DNA of 64,000 bases, from NCBI RefSeq assembly GCF_000258765.1, contig NZ_AJLT01000002.1, positions 38,726-102,725 on the forward strand, given 5' to 3'. Below are positions 10,277 through 20,467 of this stretch, one piece after another. The stretch comes from Gillisia marina (GTDB taxonomy: Bacteria; Bacteroidota; Bacteroidia; Flavobacteriales; Flavobacteriaceae). A model generated the notes under the pieces. The model saw nothing but the letters and a program-made list of their open reading frames with translations. It was not told the origin of the DNA and ran no database searches. How positions within the stretch are numbered: position 1 is the stretch's first letter; each line of letters starts with the position of its first letter. The translations under genes were made by a program, and so were the position numbers.

Positions 10277-10318
10277 CAAGCTCAATGTGACAAGCTCAAT
10301 GTGACAAACTCGATGTGA
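10277..10318. repeat. Three tandem copies of a 14-bp unit
   Basis: CAAGCTCAATGTGA occurs at 10277-10290 and 10291-10304, then CAAACTCGATGTGA at 10305-10318. They sit at the head of a cluster of flavobacterial intergenic repeats. Confidence 0.85.
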
Positions 10319-10330
10319 CAAATTCTTGAG

Positions 10331-10405
10331 TGTCATCCTGAGCTTGTCGAAGGATCTCAAAATATAATTTTTATAGGAGGAGATTCCTCCTTTGTTGGAA
10401 TGACA
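10331..10405. repeat. Dispersed palindromic intergenic repeat, copy A
   Basis: The element starts TGTCATCCTGAGCTTGTCGA and ends TTGGAATGACA, so its ends are inverted (TGTCAT/ATGACA). It contains the CTGAGCTTGTCGAAG phrase that recurs at 15644-15712. These look like non-coding chromosomal interspersed repeats, not a gene. Confidence 0.7.
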
Positions 10406-10417
10406 ATAAAACAGACC

Positions 10418-10506
10418 TGTCATTCTGAAGGAAACGTAGTGGACTGAAGAATCTTTATATAAAAGAACATATTTAATTAGAGATTCCTCATTGCATCGGA
10501 ATGACA
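10418..10506. repeat. Dispersed palindromic intergenic repeat, copy B
   Basis: The element starts TGTCATTCTGAAGG and ends CATCGGAATGACA; it shares its ends and the GAGATTCCTC phrase with copy A 13 bp upstream. The intergenic stretch 10203-10597 is otherwise empty. Confidence 0.7.
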
Positions 10507-10533
10507 TCTTTCTTGAAATTATAACTTAAGTGA

Positions 10534-10578
10534 AAAATCTCCAAACAAGAACTACATCGTTCTATTTGGAGGTTTTTT
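10534..10578. terminator. Bidirectional hairpin terminator
   Basis: The stem CTCCAAA (10539-10545) pairs with TTTGGAG (10565-10571), and the inner GAAC/GTTC extends it. It is followed by a T-run on the plus strand and preceded by an A-run, so it can end the DUF6428 gene from the minus strand and act from the left as well. Confidence 0.7.
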
Positions 10579-10597
10579 ATTGTATAAAATCAGGCAA

Positions 10598-11095
10598 TTA
10601 ACAGCAGGCGTTTTCTGAAGTAAGCATATTTGGAGAAGAAGCTCCTTTCAAATCAAAAACCTGCGGTATTCCGTGTAAGTCCATAGCTTTACAATCTGTG
10701 CTAGTTGCCTTTAACTTAAAAATCAACTGATTATCCCGAATTTCATAATCTGAGATAATTAATTGTGCCGTATGAAAAAACTGATTTCCATATTCAAATT
10801 TCACATCAGCATCCATTTTAAAAGGCTTCATCTTGCCGGCCAAACTAAAAATGCGCAATGCTTTTGCCACTTTTAGATATTCTGTTCTTCCAAGATCTGC
10901 CGGACTCTCCCATAATTGAATAATAGTCTCATTCCAGGAACTAGTGCCCGCTCCACAATCTACAGCATCGATCTTTTGATGCTTTACTTCTGTAATATGA
11001 TAATTAGCTCCCACCAGCGCGTTAGGTGCATATTGAAAAAGCAAAGCTTTATCTGTATTCTCCTTTAGCAATCCAAATAATTCGAAGGTTTTCAT
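10598..11095 (-). CDS. DUF6428-like protein
   Basis: A 165-residue soluble protein when started at the ATG at 11095 (an upstream TTG at 11119 would add eight residues). The core FQYAPNALVGANYHITEVKH, the VDCGAG motif and WNETIIQLWES are, as I recall, the signature of DUF6428, a family found in Bacteroidota and often near arsenic-resistance genes. No arsenic genes are nearby here. The C-terminus ends in two cysteines (ENACC), which could be a metal or thiol site. Function unknown. Confidence 0.7.
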   Translation of the reverse strand: MKTFELFGLLKENTDKALLFQYAPNALVGANYHITEVKHQKIDAVDCGAGTSSWNETIIQLWESPADLGRTEYLKVAKALRIFSLAGKMKPFKMDADVKFEYGNQFFHTAQLIISDYEIRDNQLIFKLKATSTDCKAMDLHGIPQVFDLKGASSPNMLTSENACC

Positions 11096-11207
11096 AATAG
11101 CAATATATTTATATTGCAATATTACGATTAATGTGCTTTTAAGGAAAATTATTCTTGTTAAATTTTATTATTACAGATTGATTTTAAGCTACTTAGCATT
11201 CAAGATA

Positions 11208-11594
11208 TTATAAAAAGGCTTTGTCATTAGGCTCCCAAAGTTCAATTTTATTGCCTTCTAAATCCACGATCCAACCAAACTTCCCTTCTTCTACAGATTC
11301 TGTTTTATCCATTACCTGTACACCTTCAGCTTTAAGAGTTTTCAATAATTCATCTAGATTCTCTACCCTAAAATTCATCATGAATTCTTTTTTAGATGGC
11401 TCAAAATATTCGGTGTCTTCTTTAAAAGGGCTCCATTGTGTAGAACAGTCTTCGCCTTCTTTATTCTTCCACCAAAAAGTAGATCCCCATTGGTCTGTAT
11501 TTAAACCCAAGTGATCGCGATACCAATCTTTTACTGCTTTTGGATCTTTGGTCTTAAAAAATATTCCGCCAATACCTGTAACTCTTTTTTTCAT
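11208..11594 (-). CDS. VOC / glyoxalase-family protein
   Basis: A 128-residue vicinal-oxygen-chelate fold protein. The start GIGGIFFKTKDPKAVKDWY is the typical first beta-alpha-beta unit, and the C-terminal motif DLEGNKIELWEP carries the conserved glutamate metal ligand of the family. Such single-domain proteins include glyoxalase-like and antibiotic-resistance dioxygenases; the substrate cannot be predicted. It lies 35 bp downstream of the 2-hydroxyacid dehydrogenase gene on the same strand. Confidence 0.88.
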   Translation of the reverse strand: MKKRVTGIGGIFFKTKDPKAVKDWYRDHLGLNTDQWGSTFWWKNKEGEDCSTQWSPFKEDTEYFEPSKKEFMMNFRVENLDELLKTLKAEGVQVMDKTESVEEGKFGWIVDLEGNKIELWEPNDKAFL

Positions 11595-11629
11595 CTACTT
11601 TATTTCAGAATAAGAATTGTACTAAATAA

Positions 11630-12580
11630 CTAATAGACCGCTTCTCCAAATTTATCAATGATCTTATAAGCGATGGTAGAAGCTAATTTTTTATGAGACT
11701 CCTCTGTCCAACCCGCGACATGTGGACTTAATATTACATTTTCGAAAAACATAAGTTCCTTGAGATCTGTAGGAATTTGATGGTCTTGAAACAAATTCTC
11801 GAATGAATCTTTTTCGTATTCCAGAACATCCAAGCCTGCACCTAAAATTTTTCCTTCTATAATTCCCAGTACCAAATCGGCAGTTACCACACTTTTGCCA
11901 CGCGCCGTATTGATAAACCAAAAAGGCTTTTTAAATCCGTTTATAAAACTGGTGTTTACCATCTTATTGGTTTCGGGCGTCCAAGGGGTGTGTAAACTTA
12001 GTACTTCAGCAGTTTCTTGAAGTTCTTCCAAACTTACCTGAGTGGCATTTGCATCGCCTACATCCTTTAAAATATCGTAACAAAGCACCTTCACATCGAA
12101 ACCTCTCAGTTTTTTAGCAAAAGCTTTTCCCATATTTCCATAGCCAATAATCCCAACCGTTTTTCCGTCTAACTCTATACCTCGGTTTTCTTCTCGATGC
12201 CAATATCCTTGATGCACTTCCCTATTTGCCTTATTCAGTTTATTCAGTAGCGACAACAACATTCCTAAGGCATGCTCCCCAACGGCATTGCTATTTCCTT
12301 CGGGGGCAGCAAAAAGCTCGATTCCGTTCTGTTTTGCATACTCCACATCTATACTTTCCAAACCTGCCCCAACTCTTGCTATAAACTTTAAATTGGGAGC
12401 TGCATCTATGAAATCTTTATCGATTTTAAATCTGCTTCTTATTACAATTCCATCATATAAATGCTGATTTGCAAGGATTTCCTCTTTAGAAATATCATAA
12501 GCTTCAACATTGTGATAGCCTACTTTTTGTAGTTCTTTTATCAATAATGGGTTATTACTATCTACATGTAAAACAATCAT
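11630..12580 (-). CDS. D-2-hydroxyacid dehydrogenase family protein
   Basis: A 316-residue NAD-dependent dehydrogenase similar to D-3-phosphoglycerate dehydrogenase. The Rossmann motif VGIIGYGNMGKAF is near residue 142, the catalytic Arg is in the NTARG motif near residue 225, and the HVAGWTEES motif supplies the catalytic histidine. It lacks the C-terminal ACT domain of long SerA enzymes. The cupin gene precedes it by 5 bp, suggesting a small operon. The true substrate is not fixed by the sequence. Confidence 0.87.
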   Translation of the reverse strand: MIVLHVDSNNPLLIKELQKVGYHNVEAYDISKEEILANQHLYDGIVIRSRFKIDKDFIDAAPNLKFIARVGAGLESIDVEYAKQNGIELFAAPEGNSNAVGEHALGMLLSLLNKLNKANREVHQGYWHREENRGIELDGKTVGIIGYGNMGKAFAKKLRGFDVKVLCYDILKDVGDANATQVSLEELQETAEVLSLHTPWTPETNKMVNTSFINGFKKPFWFINTARGKSVVTADLVLGIIEGKILGAGLDVLEYEKDSFENLFQDHQIPTDLKELMFFENVILSPHVAGWTEESHKKLASTIAYKIIDKFGEAVY

Positions 12581-12585
12581 GATTT

Positions 12586-12951
12586 CTAAATTTTTGGATA
12601 TGTTTTCACAGTTAATTCACTTTCGACATTTCCGGTATGTTTTACAGATAGTTTTTCGAAAAGCATGACATGCACTTCTTCCTCATTTTTAGTAAAAGGG
12701 CGATGTTCTACTCCTTTGGGAACCACAATGAGTTCCCCTTCTTTTATCTCTACCGTTCTATCTCTAAATTCTATATATAAAGTGCCTTTTACAATCTGAA
12801 ATAATTCATCTTCCTCCTCATGCGTATGCCAAATAAATTCACCTTTTAGTTTCGCCAACAATACTTGCATATCGTCCACTATAGCAATTTGATGTGGATT
12901 CCAGTTTTTACTGAATTTTTCAAATTTTGATTGGATATTAATACTTTTCAT
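12586..12951 (-). CDS. Cupin-domain protein
   Basis: A 121-residue single-domain cupin. Motif 1 (HTHEEEDELFQIVKG) is near residue 40 with two histidines and a glutamate as metal ligands, and motif 2 (VPKGVEHRPFT) follows near residue 78. It is probably cotranscribed with the downstream dehydrogenase (5-bp gap). No function beyond the fold can be assigned. Confidence 0.85.
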   Translation of the reverse strand: MKSINIQSKFEKFSKNWNPHQIAIVDDMQVLLAKLKGEFIWHTHEEEDELFQIVKGTLYIEFRDRTVEIKEGELIVVPKGVEHRPFTKNEEEVHVMLFEKLSVKHTGNVESELTVKTYPKI

Positions 12952-13019
12952 AGAAATCGATAATCATGTGAGGTAAAAAAAAGTTCCGGACGGAGGGAGT
13001 GAAAAATGCTTCTACTAAG

Positions 13020-14373
13020 TTAGAAACCTAATATGAGTTTTGCAATACTAAAATATATTAATATTCCGCAAATGTCATTGCTGGTGGTGATAAATGGTCC
13101 TGTTGCCATGGCAGGATCTATTCCTTGTTTATCTAAAATTATTGGCACAAAAGTTCCTATTAAGGAAGCAATTATAATTACAGAAATAAGGGAAATCCCT
13201 ATCGTTAATCCAAAATTAACATCGAATCCTAAAAGAAAAATCCCTCCTACAATTAGTAAAATTGCTAAAACAACACCGTTAAATAAACTCAATACGATCT
13301 CTTTAAAAAGCCTTTTAAGCAAAGAACCTTTTAAACTCTTATTTGCCAAACCTTGTAAAACGATTGCTGAAGATTGTACCCCAACATTTCCTGCCATCGC
13401 AGCAATTAAAGGCACAAAAAAAGAAAAGTGCCGCATGTTCTTGCATGGCATCATCAAAAGTTCCTAATACAGAAACACTTATAAATCCACCAAAAAGTGC
13501 TAAGACCAACCATGGCAAACGTGCCCTAGTAAGTAACCAGATACTATCATCTGCCTCTACATCTTCAGAAATACCCGCAGCCATCTGGTAATCTTTCTCT
13601 GCTTCGTCCTTTACAAAATCTAAAATATCATCAATCGTAATTCGGCCAACCAATCTTCCCATTTCATCTACCACGGGAATGGCTTCCAAATCGTATTTTT
13701 GCATAACTCGAGCCACTTCCTCGCCCGGGGTATGCACATTTACATAATCCACCTGTGGAATATAAACATCGCTAATATGCGCTTTGCTTGGCGCAGTAAG
13801 CAAATCTTTTAAGGATAATCGTCCCTTTAGTTTGTTCTTATCGTCCACCACATAAATCGAGTGGACTCTGGTAACATTCTCTGCCTGATTGCGCATTTCG
13901 CTCATGCAACCGGTAACATTCCAGTTTTCATTCACCTTCACCAATTCTTTTGCCATAAGACCACCTGCAGAATCTTCATCGTAACGAAGTAATTCCACGA
14001 TATTATCTGCATGTTCTTCATCTAAGATCTGGGCAATAACCTTTTGTTGGCGATCTTCAGAAAGTTCAGAAATAATATCGGCAGCATCATCGGTATCCAT
14101 TTCTTCCAACTCCTCTGCAATTTCCTTTGCAGACAAGGTGTCTAAAATGCGTTCCCGCACGCCTTCTTCCAGCTCCATTAAAGCTTCAGAAGTTTTCTCG
14201 CTATCCAGTAATTTTACAATATAGGTAGCTTCTTCTATAGCTATCTCCGAAAGAATTTCGGCGATATCTGCAGGGTGAACTTCCTCTAGGTGCAACAGCA
14301 GTTCCGCATCGTTCTTTTGCTCGATGAGGTATTCAATTTTTTCAATTAATTCTTCGCTTAATTCAAATTGCAT
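13020..14373 (-). CDS. mgtE: MgtE-type magnesium transporter, one frameshift
   Basis: A magnesium channel/transporter of about 450 residues. The N-terminal MgtE_N helical domain (residues 1-130) is followed by two CBS domains (about 130-255, including [14 protein letters not shown]) and five transmembrane helices at the C-terminus with the conserved [17 protein letters not shown] pore segment. The frame breaks at the A-run 13416-13422 (minus-strand T-run): seven bases give a false end, six give [16 protein letters not shown]. The start overlaps the rsmA stop by 11 bp, so the two genes are coupled. Likely a sequence error, as the pore domain is perfectly conserved beyond the break. Confidence 0.9.
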
Positions 14374-15232
14374 CCTGCTGAATTTTTTCTGTGAGTTCTA
14401 TAAACTCCTGTACACTTAACTGTTCTGGTCGTTGTCCAAAGATAGCATCTTCCCTCAAATTATCGGATAATTCGAAGGTTTTTAGACTATTCCTTAAGGT
14501 TTTTCGTCGTTGCTGAAAAGCAGTTTTAACTACCCTGAAAAATAAAGCCTCATCACATGTAAGCGTAAAATTTTCCTTTCGTTTTAACCGAATCACACCA
14601 CTATCTACTTTTGGCGGTGGATTAAAAACTGTTGGTGGTACTGTAAATAAATAATCTACTTCGTAAAATGCCTGCGCTAAAACAGAAAGGATTCCATAGG
14701 TTTTATTGCCATGTGGTGCTGCAATTCTAAGTGCAACTTCCTTTTGAAACATTCCCGAAAATTCCGGAATCAGCTCCCTATTTTCCAAGGTTTTAAAAAC
14801 AATTTGAGTGGAAATATTATAAGGGAAATTCCCGATGATCGCATAAGGTTCTCTCTCAAAGATCTCACTGATATCGGTCTTTAGAAAATCTTTTTCAAGG
14901 ATCTTACCTTCCAGTTGAGGGTAGTTTTCGCCTAAATAAGCCACACTATCTCTATCTATTTCTATAACATGAAGGTCGATGTCCTTTTTTATTAAATACT
15001 TAGTGAGTACTCCCATTCCAGGACCAATTTCCAATACATTCTTATAACCTTCGAAACCAAGAGAATCAGCAATTTTACCCGCTATACTTTCATCTGTAAG
15101 AAAGTGTTGTCCTAAGTGCTTTTTTGCCCGAACATCTCCATCTGTATTGAATGCCTCTTTCCCGGGAGCATATTTACTTTGCTTAAACTTATTATCCTTA
15201 GAATTAAAAGGATTCTTCTTATTTTTTTTCAT
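14363..15232 (-). CDS. rsmA: 16S rRNA (adenine1518/1519-N6)-dimethyltransferase
   Basis: A 289-residue RsmA/KsgA that dimethylates two adjacent adenines in the 3'-terminal hairpin of 16S rRNA late in small-subunit assembly. KKHLGQHFL, the SAM motif [15 protein letters not shown], and the catalytic NFPYNIS motif are present. An N-terminal basic extension of about 37 residues is typical of Bacteroidota. The gene lies upstream of mgtE with an 11-bp overlap. Confidence 0.96.
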   Translation of the reverse strand: MKKNKKNPFNSKDNKFKQSKYAPGKEAFNTDGDVRAKKHLGQHFLTDESIAGKIADSLGFEGYKNVLEIGPGMGVLTKYLIKKDIDLHVIEIDRDSVAYLGENYPQLEGKILEKDFLKTDISEIFEREPYAIIGNFPYNISTQIVFKTLENRELIPEFSGMFQKEVALRIAAPHGNKTYGILSVLAQAFYEVDYLFTVPPTVFNPPPKVDSGVIRLKRKENFTLTCDEALFFRVVKTAFQQRRKTLRNSLKTFELSDNLREDAIFGQRPEQLSVQEFIELTEKIQQDAI

Positions 15233-15274
15233 GCAGGGGTTTTTAACTGCTAACTATAAAAGGAAAAGTGTAGC

Positions 15275-15583
15275 TTATTGCTCGCTTACAATCTCCATCT
15301 CTGTTCTAAAAGCTACAAATTTACCTTCGTAAGGTTTCGATTTTGCTCTCATTGTAGGAGCATTTTCTTGAAGATAGCTTTGCAACATCTCTTTGCTCTC
15401 TGTGGTATATTGAACAGAATAAGTGATTCCTCCCATTTCTTCATTTACCAACACTCTACTCATTAAGGCTTTTTTAAATTTCCCGGTATCCAACATCTCA
15501 GGAATATGCTCGGTTTTCATCCAATTAAGCCATTCATCGTGAATGTCTTCTTGAATGTTTATAGTTACGTTGTATATGTACAT
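15275..15583 (-). CDS. DUF4286 family protein
   Basis: A 102-residue protein with a ferredoxin-like alpha/beta pattern, starting MYIYNVTINIQEDIHDEWLNWM, which is the DUF4286 signature seen next to rsmA in Flavobacteriia. No catalytic motif is evident. It reads in the same direction as rsmA, 42 bp upstream of it. Confidence 0.85.
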   Translation of the reverse strand: MYIYNVTINIQEDIHDEWLNWMKTEHIPEMLDTGKFKKALMSRVLVNEEMGGITYSVQYTTESKEMLQSYLQENAPTMRAKSKPYEGKFVAFRTEMEIVSEQ

Positions 15584-15643
15584 TTTTTCAATTTTGTGTT
15601 TCTATTTCTGCTTTCTTACTAGTCTTATCTTAAAATCATACTT

Positions 15644-15712
15644 TGTCAGTCTGAGCTTGTCGAAGACTTCGTGTTTGAGGTTCAACCAAACTTCGACAGG
15701 CTCAGTTTGACA
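15644..15712. repeat. Dispersed palindromic intergenic repeat
   Basis: The two arms TGTCAGTCTGAGCTTGTCGAAG and CTTCGACAGGCTCAGTTTGACA are near-perfect inverted repeats. The arm sequence is shared with copy A at 10331-10405. It lies between the TPR gene and DUF4286. Confidence 0.75.
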
Positions 15713-15742
15713 ATTTTAATAGTTTACAAAATCACCTCACGA

Positions 15743-17531
15743 TTACTGCTCCAATGAGTCTCCTCGTAACGACCTATATTTTTTACGGGCATCCACAAAA
15801 TAGATGCTATCGGGAAAATTAAAAATAATCTGCTCGTAATACTGCTTTGCTTTTTCAGCATTTTTTAACTGGTTATCATATAATTCTGCCAGAAAAAAAG
15901 TAGCATTATCTGCCAAAATATCTTCCCCGTAAAACTCCAAAATCTTCAGGTAGTTCCCTTCTGCCTGCACCCAATTTTCAGAAACCTTAAATAATTCTGC
16001 TTGCTTTAATAAAGCTTCATCTTCAATTTTTTTCGCCTTTATGGTTTTGCAAGATATCATTTAACACTGCAATGGCAGCATCTGTTTTATTCTGAAAGGC
16101 CAACAAATCGGCTTTGGCATATAAATTTAGTGCAGTTTGGGTGGAGTCTTCCAGACTGTTCTCTTTAATTAGCAAACTCAACTCCAACGCATCATTAGCA
16201 ATTAATTGAGTGGTAGAAGCTTTTAGTACGTTTAACTGCGTGAGTGCCCAAGCAAAATCCCCTTTAAAATAGCTGGTTTTTGCCACTTTAAAACGTGCAT
16301 TTTGTGCAATTTCATTATTTTTTACTAAGGTTTGAACCTGTGAGTAATAAATTAATGCCTGATTGAATTTTTGATCCAATACCAAAATATCCGCCAAAAC
16401 CATTTTGATAGCGGCTTGCTGAAAATTATTTAATGGACTTTTAGAAAGTGTATTCAACAATTGTTTGGCTTCTTCAATTTTATTCATTTTGAAAGCCAGA
16501 AAATTGGCATAGTCTATTTGAATCGCCATCGTTTCCAATCCCCTTCCAAATTCTAAAAGCACTTTTTCAAAATCCTTTTCGATATTTTTAAAATCTGAAT
16601 CTTTTGCGGTACTCAATTTCATATCTAGCAATAATTGATTTGCTTGAATCAAAATTGAGGGAGAATTAGTTTCAGCAATAATAAAAGAGACTATTTCCTT
16701 TGCGGTTTCTACATCGCCTTCAGACTTAGCTAAAACTGTTAGCTGAATGATACGTTGCAAATCTTGATTATTTCTTCTATAGATCGCTTTCTCCTGAAGA
16801 AAAGCCTTGTCAAAATCTTTTTGCTGAATAAATAGCCATGCCAATAACTCGCTATATGTAAGCTCCTGAGTTTTTTGAAGTTTTTGAAGCAATTGTTTTC
16901 TAAGGGCAATATTTGCCGAATTTGAAGCGTCTTCTACAATATAACGATCAAATTCTCGCATAAGATTAATTGCCATCTCTGGTTGCTTTGTAATCAACTC
17001 TAGGTAAGCGGCAAACATTTCATCTAATTTTCCTTGCTCCCCATAAATTCTGGCAAGAGGAAGGTCGAAATTCATTTCCGGGTTTAGTTGCATCCCCAAA
17101 ACATAAGCCTTTTCTGCATAATCCAATAAGCTATATTTTTCAAAATTACGGGCGATGGAATACGCATAATTCACTTTCTCATTTAAAGCGCTCAATGCCT
17201 TTTCATAATGTATTTTGGCAAGCTCCGGTTTATTTTGAAGCTCGTAATTATGACCTAATTCTATTAAAATACTTGGATTATTGTTGGTGTTTTTAAGCCG
17301 CTCCTGTAATAAACTTTCCGCCATTGCAAAATCCTCCAACTGTTGATAGGATATTACCAAACCCATAAAATAATTGGAATTTCCGGGAGCTTCTTTTACT
17401 AAATTTTGATATACACTTAGTGCTTTTGCATACTCACCCTGATCCAGATATTTCTGCGCCAATTGATCTGACTGGCCAAAAACGCTCTGAATGCCTATAA
17501 AAAATAAGGCTATGTAAAGAAAGCACCGCAT
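15743..17531 (-). CDS. Exported tetratricopeptide repeat protein, one frameshift
   Basis: A TPR-rich protein of about 595 residues with a Sec signal peptide (MRCFLYIALFFIGIQSVFGQ) and repeated 34-residue helical units from about residue 22 onward. The frame breaks at the T-run 16027-16033: seven bases give a stop after NHKGEKN, six restore HKGEKIEDEALLKQAELF and lead into the final TPR-like block that ends at 15743. It probably mediates protein contacts in the periplasm or at the membrane. It follows serS by a repeat-containing spacer. Confidence 0.82.
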
Positions 17532-17647
17532 TTTGTAAAGATAACAAAATGCGGTGTTTGGGAATAGCTATATAAGATTAAAAGCGCTTTATAAGAAAGG
17601 CTCTTGAAATATCATGCATATCCGTTTTATGTCATAATAGCTATCTC

Positions 17648-17729
17648 GTCACCCTGAATTTATTTCAGGGTCTCAATTTATTTTATTGATATATAATATT
17701 GTGAGATTCTGAAACAAGTTCAGAATGAC
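17648..17729. repeat. Dispersed palindromic intergenic repeat, second type
   Basis: The ends are inverted (GTCACCCTGAATTTATTTCAG against CTGAAACAAGTTCAGAATGAC). It is related in style to the TGTCAT elements but contains the CTGAA-TTTCAG hairpin arms common in flavobacterial spacers. It occupies most of the gap between serS and the TPR gene. Confidence 0.7.
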
Positions 17730-17822
17730 GCCTCTTATCAATTTATTACACTCTACGGACAACCAATTCAAAATCTAGGACCTCGAAGCAAACCTCGGAG
17801 AATAAAACCCTCAATGAGGGAT

Positions 17823-19093
17823 TTAATCGATCATTGTGAATCCGGTGTACTTTACCAACACTTCCGGCACTTTAATACCTTCCGGCGTTTGATAATTCTC
17901 CAAAATTCCGGCAAGTACTCTTGGCAATGCTAAAGCGCTTCCGTTTAAAGTATGCGCCAATTCCTTTTTACCATCTTTATCTTTATACCTCAACTTCAAT
18001 CTATTCGACTGAAAAGTTTCAAAATTGGACACAGAACTTATTTCCAACCAACGATCCTGTGCTGTTGAGAACACTTCAAAGTCATAAGTTAATGCAGCGG
18101 TAAATCCAAGATCTCCCCCACACAACCTTAGAATTCTGTATGGTAATTTAAGATCTTTCAATAAATCTTTAATATGCTCTACCATAACATCTAAAGCAGC
18201 ATAAGAATTTTCCGGTTTTTCAACACGAACAATTTCTACCTTATCAAATTGATGTAGTCTATTTAAACCTCTTACATGCGCTCCGTAAGATCCCGCTTCT
18301 CTTCTAAAACAAGGAGTATGACCCGTACATAAAATAGGGAAATCTGCATCGGTAAGCATTCTATCTCTAAAAAGATTCGTCATCGGCACCTCTGCAGTAG
18401 GAATCAAATAAAGATCATCCTCCGTAACATGATACATCTGCCTTCTTTGTCCGGCAATTGTCCGGTTCCAAATCCTGAAGCCTCATTAACCATTAATGGT
18501 AATTGATATTCAGTATATCCGGCGTCTACTGCCTTATCAAGGAAATAAGTGATCAAGGCTCGTTGTAATCGCGCTCCTTTACCTTTATAAACAGGAAATC
18601 CTGCACCGGTAACTTTATTACCAAGTTCAAAATCTATGATATCGTATTTCTTCGCTAATTCCCAGTGCGGCATAGAACCTTCTGCCAATACAGGAATATC
18701 TCCCTCTTTATAAATCTCTTCATTATCATCTTCTGAAGTTCCTGCAGGAACAAGATCGTTTGGAATATTTGGAACAGTATAAAGCAGTTGCTCTAATTTG
18801 GCCACTGTTTCATTAAAACTTTCTGAAAGTTCTTTAGATTTATCTTTTAATTGAGAGGTTTTCTCTTTTAAAATATTCGCCTTTTGCTGCTCACCAGATT
18901 TAAACAGCATCCCAATTTCTTTGGAAAGCTGATTGGATTCGGCCAAAGTTTCATCTAATTGCGTTTGTGTGGAGCGGCGGGATTCATCTAAAGTTAAGAT
19001 CTCTTCAAAGACATCATCAGCAGGGAAACTCCTTTTTTTAAGGGCTTTAATATATCCCTCTTTATGCGCTCTAATATTGCTTACTTGTAACAT
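17823..19093 (-). CDS. serS: Seryl-tRNA synthetase, one frameshift
   Basis: Seryl-tRNA synthetase, about 424 residues, with the N-terminal coiled-coil tRNA-binding arm (residues 25-105) and class II motifs 2 and 3 in the catalytic core (FRREAGSYG; LNGSALALPRVLAGILENYQ). The open frame breaks around 18439-18442, where the minus strand reads GAAGGCAGATG; one extra G or C gives the expected DKEGQMYHVTEDDLYLIPTAE. As this enzyme is indispensable and no second copy is visible in the window, the break is best explained by a sequence error. Confidence 0.93.
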
Positions 19094-19146
19094 AAGGCCA
19101 ACTAATTTTTAGTAAGCAGCAAATGTAGCAAAAGCAAGTAAAAATA

Positions 19147-20467
19147 TCAGTCTAATTTAGAAGGTAAAATCCAGTCGTGGTGCTTAAAATGTTGCCATTT
19201 CTCATTTGCAAGATCTACTTTTGGATCTATAAATTGCTGATATGGCCTACCGTTCACACTGACTTTAGAGTCTACAAATACCTGTACATCTTGCCCTTTC
19301 TTAGCATATTCCCGTTTGAGACGTTGTGAAAATTGCCAAATCATATCTGGCTTCGAGCTTATGGCGCGTAATTGCTTTATAGACAAGTATTTCTTTTTAT
19401 CTATATATTCCACTTTTTTTGGTATCCTTATCTACCACTTTAAAAGCACTTCTTCCGCTTTTGCTGCGTAGCATCATTCTCCATGAAAGTCGGTGGCCTT
19501 CCTCTGTCCATAAAACATCATCTTCATAAAACCAATGTCTTAATGGTAAGCCAAGCTGAAAAATAAACCAAATTGAAAGCACTGCTATAAATGCATTTCG
19601 GTACTTCGGCACAATAACTTCCTTCTCATCGTAATACTTCTTTTTTCCTCTTAGGAACCATTTATTTATTTTTTCAGAAGGAAAAAAGAACAACATAAAT
19701 GCAAGGGAGAGATATGGGAAGATCCCAATATGAAATATGAAACTATTAAAAAGATGAAAAAATATAGCAGCAATAAATATTGGAACTCTAGTTTTTCTAT
19801 AAAGTAACAAAGGAATTATTAATAAATCGAATAAAAATCCAAACCAAGAAATACTCATATGTGCCCATCCCTGCTGAAGCAAATCTCCCACTAACCAATA
19901 ATCTGCTTTAGATTTCATTAAAATTCTTGGAAACTCCCCGTTAAACCAGTCTGGGTATAATTTTGCTACCGATGCATAGGTATAAACGATCCACATTTGA
20001 AACACAATAAACAGCCAAACCCAACGAGGCATGGATATTTCTCTTAAGGATTTATTTCTCCAGGCATCTATAGAAACATTTTTATGAGCCGGTAAAAAGA
20101 ACATAATCCCACACAGAAGCATCAATAAATAATAGTGGTTGTTATATGAAGATTTTTGCATCAGGTAGACGGAGGCCCACATAATACCATAACAAAATAT
20201 GCTAAATCTGTATTTATAACCTACCATTACAAGTAAACCAAATACACCCATTAATCCATAATAATAAAGCATTCCGTTCCCTGGCAGCGGTTGTAGAAAT
20301 TCGAAACCTATAAAATTGAAAGTTTCCTGTGGCTCTATAAGAGTTCGCTTAATCCAACCGGTCGCGATACTTCCAAAAGCCTCTAAAGCTATTAGCAACC
20401 CAAAAAATACGCGGAAAACCACCAGTGCAGAATTATCTATACGGGTGAAAAGGAATTTATTCAACAT
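19147..20467 (-). CDS. HTTM-domain membrane protein (VKGC-like), one frameshift
   Basis: A multi-pass membrane protein of about 440 residues of the horizontally transferred transmembrane (HTTM) domain family, distantly related to vitamin K-dependent gamma-carboxylase. At least six hydrophobic helices fill residues 15-310, including NNHYYLLMLLCGIMFFLPAH, and a hydrophilic C-terminal tail follows. The T-run 19414-19420 has seven bases; six would join DKDTKKVEYIDKKKYLS and extend the protein to 19147. The start overlaps the ribF stop by 11 bp. Function in flavobacteria is unknown. Confidence 0.82.

Noticed and set aside
10262..10507. An 81-residue minus-strand ORF
   Set aside because: It runs through the interspersed palindromic repeats and codes for low-quality sequence; it is a repeat artefact.
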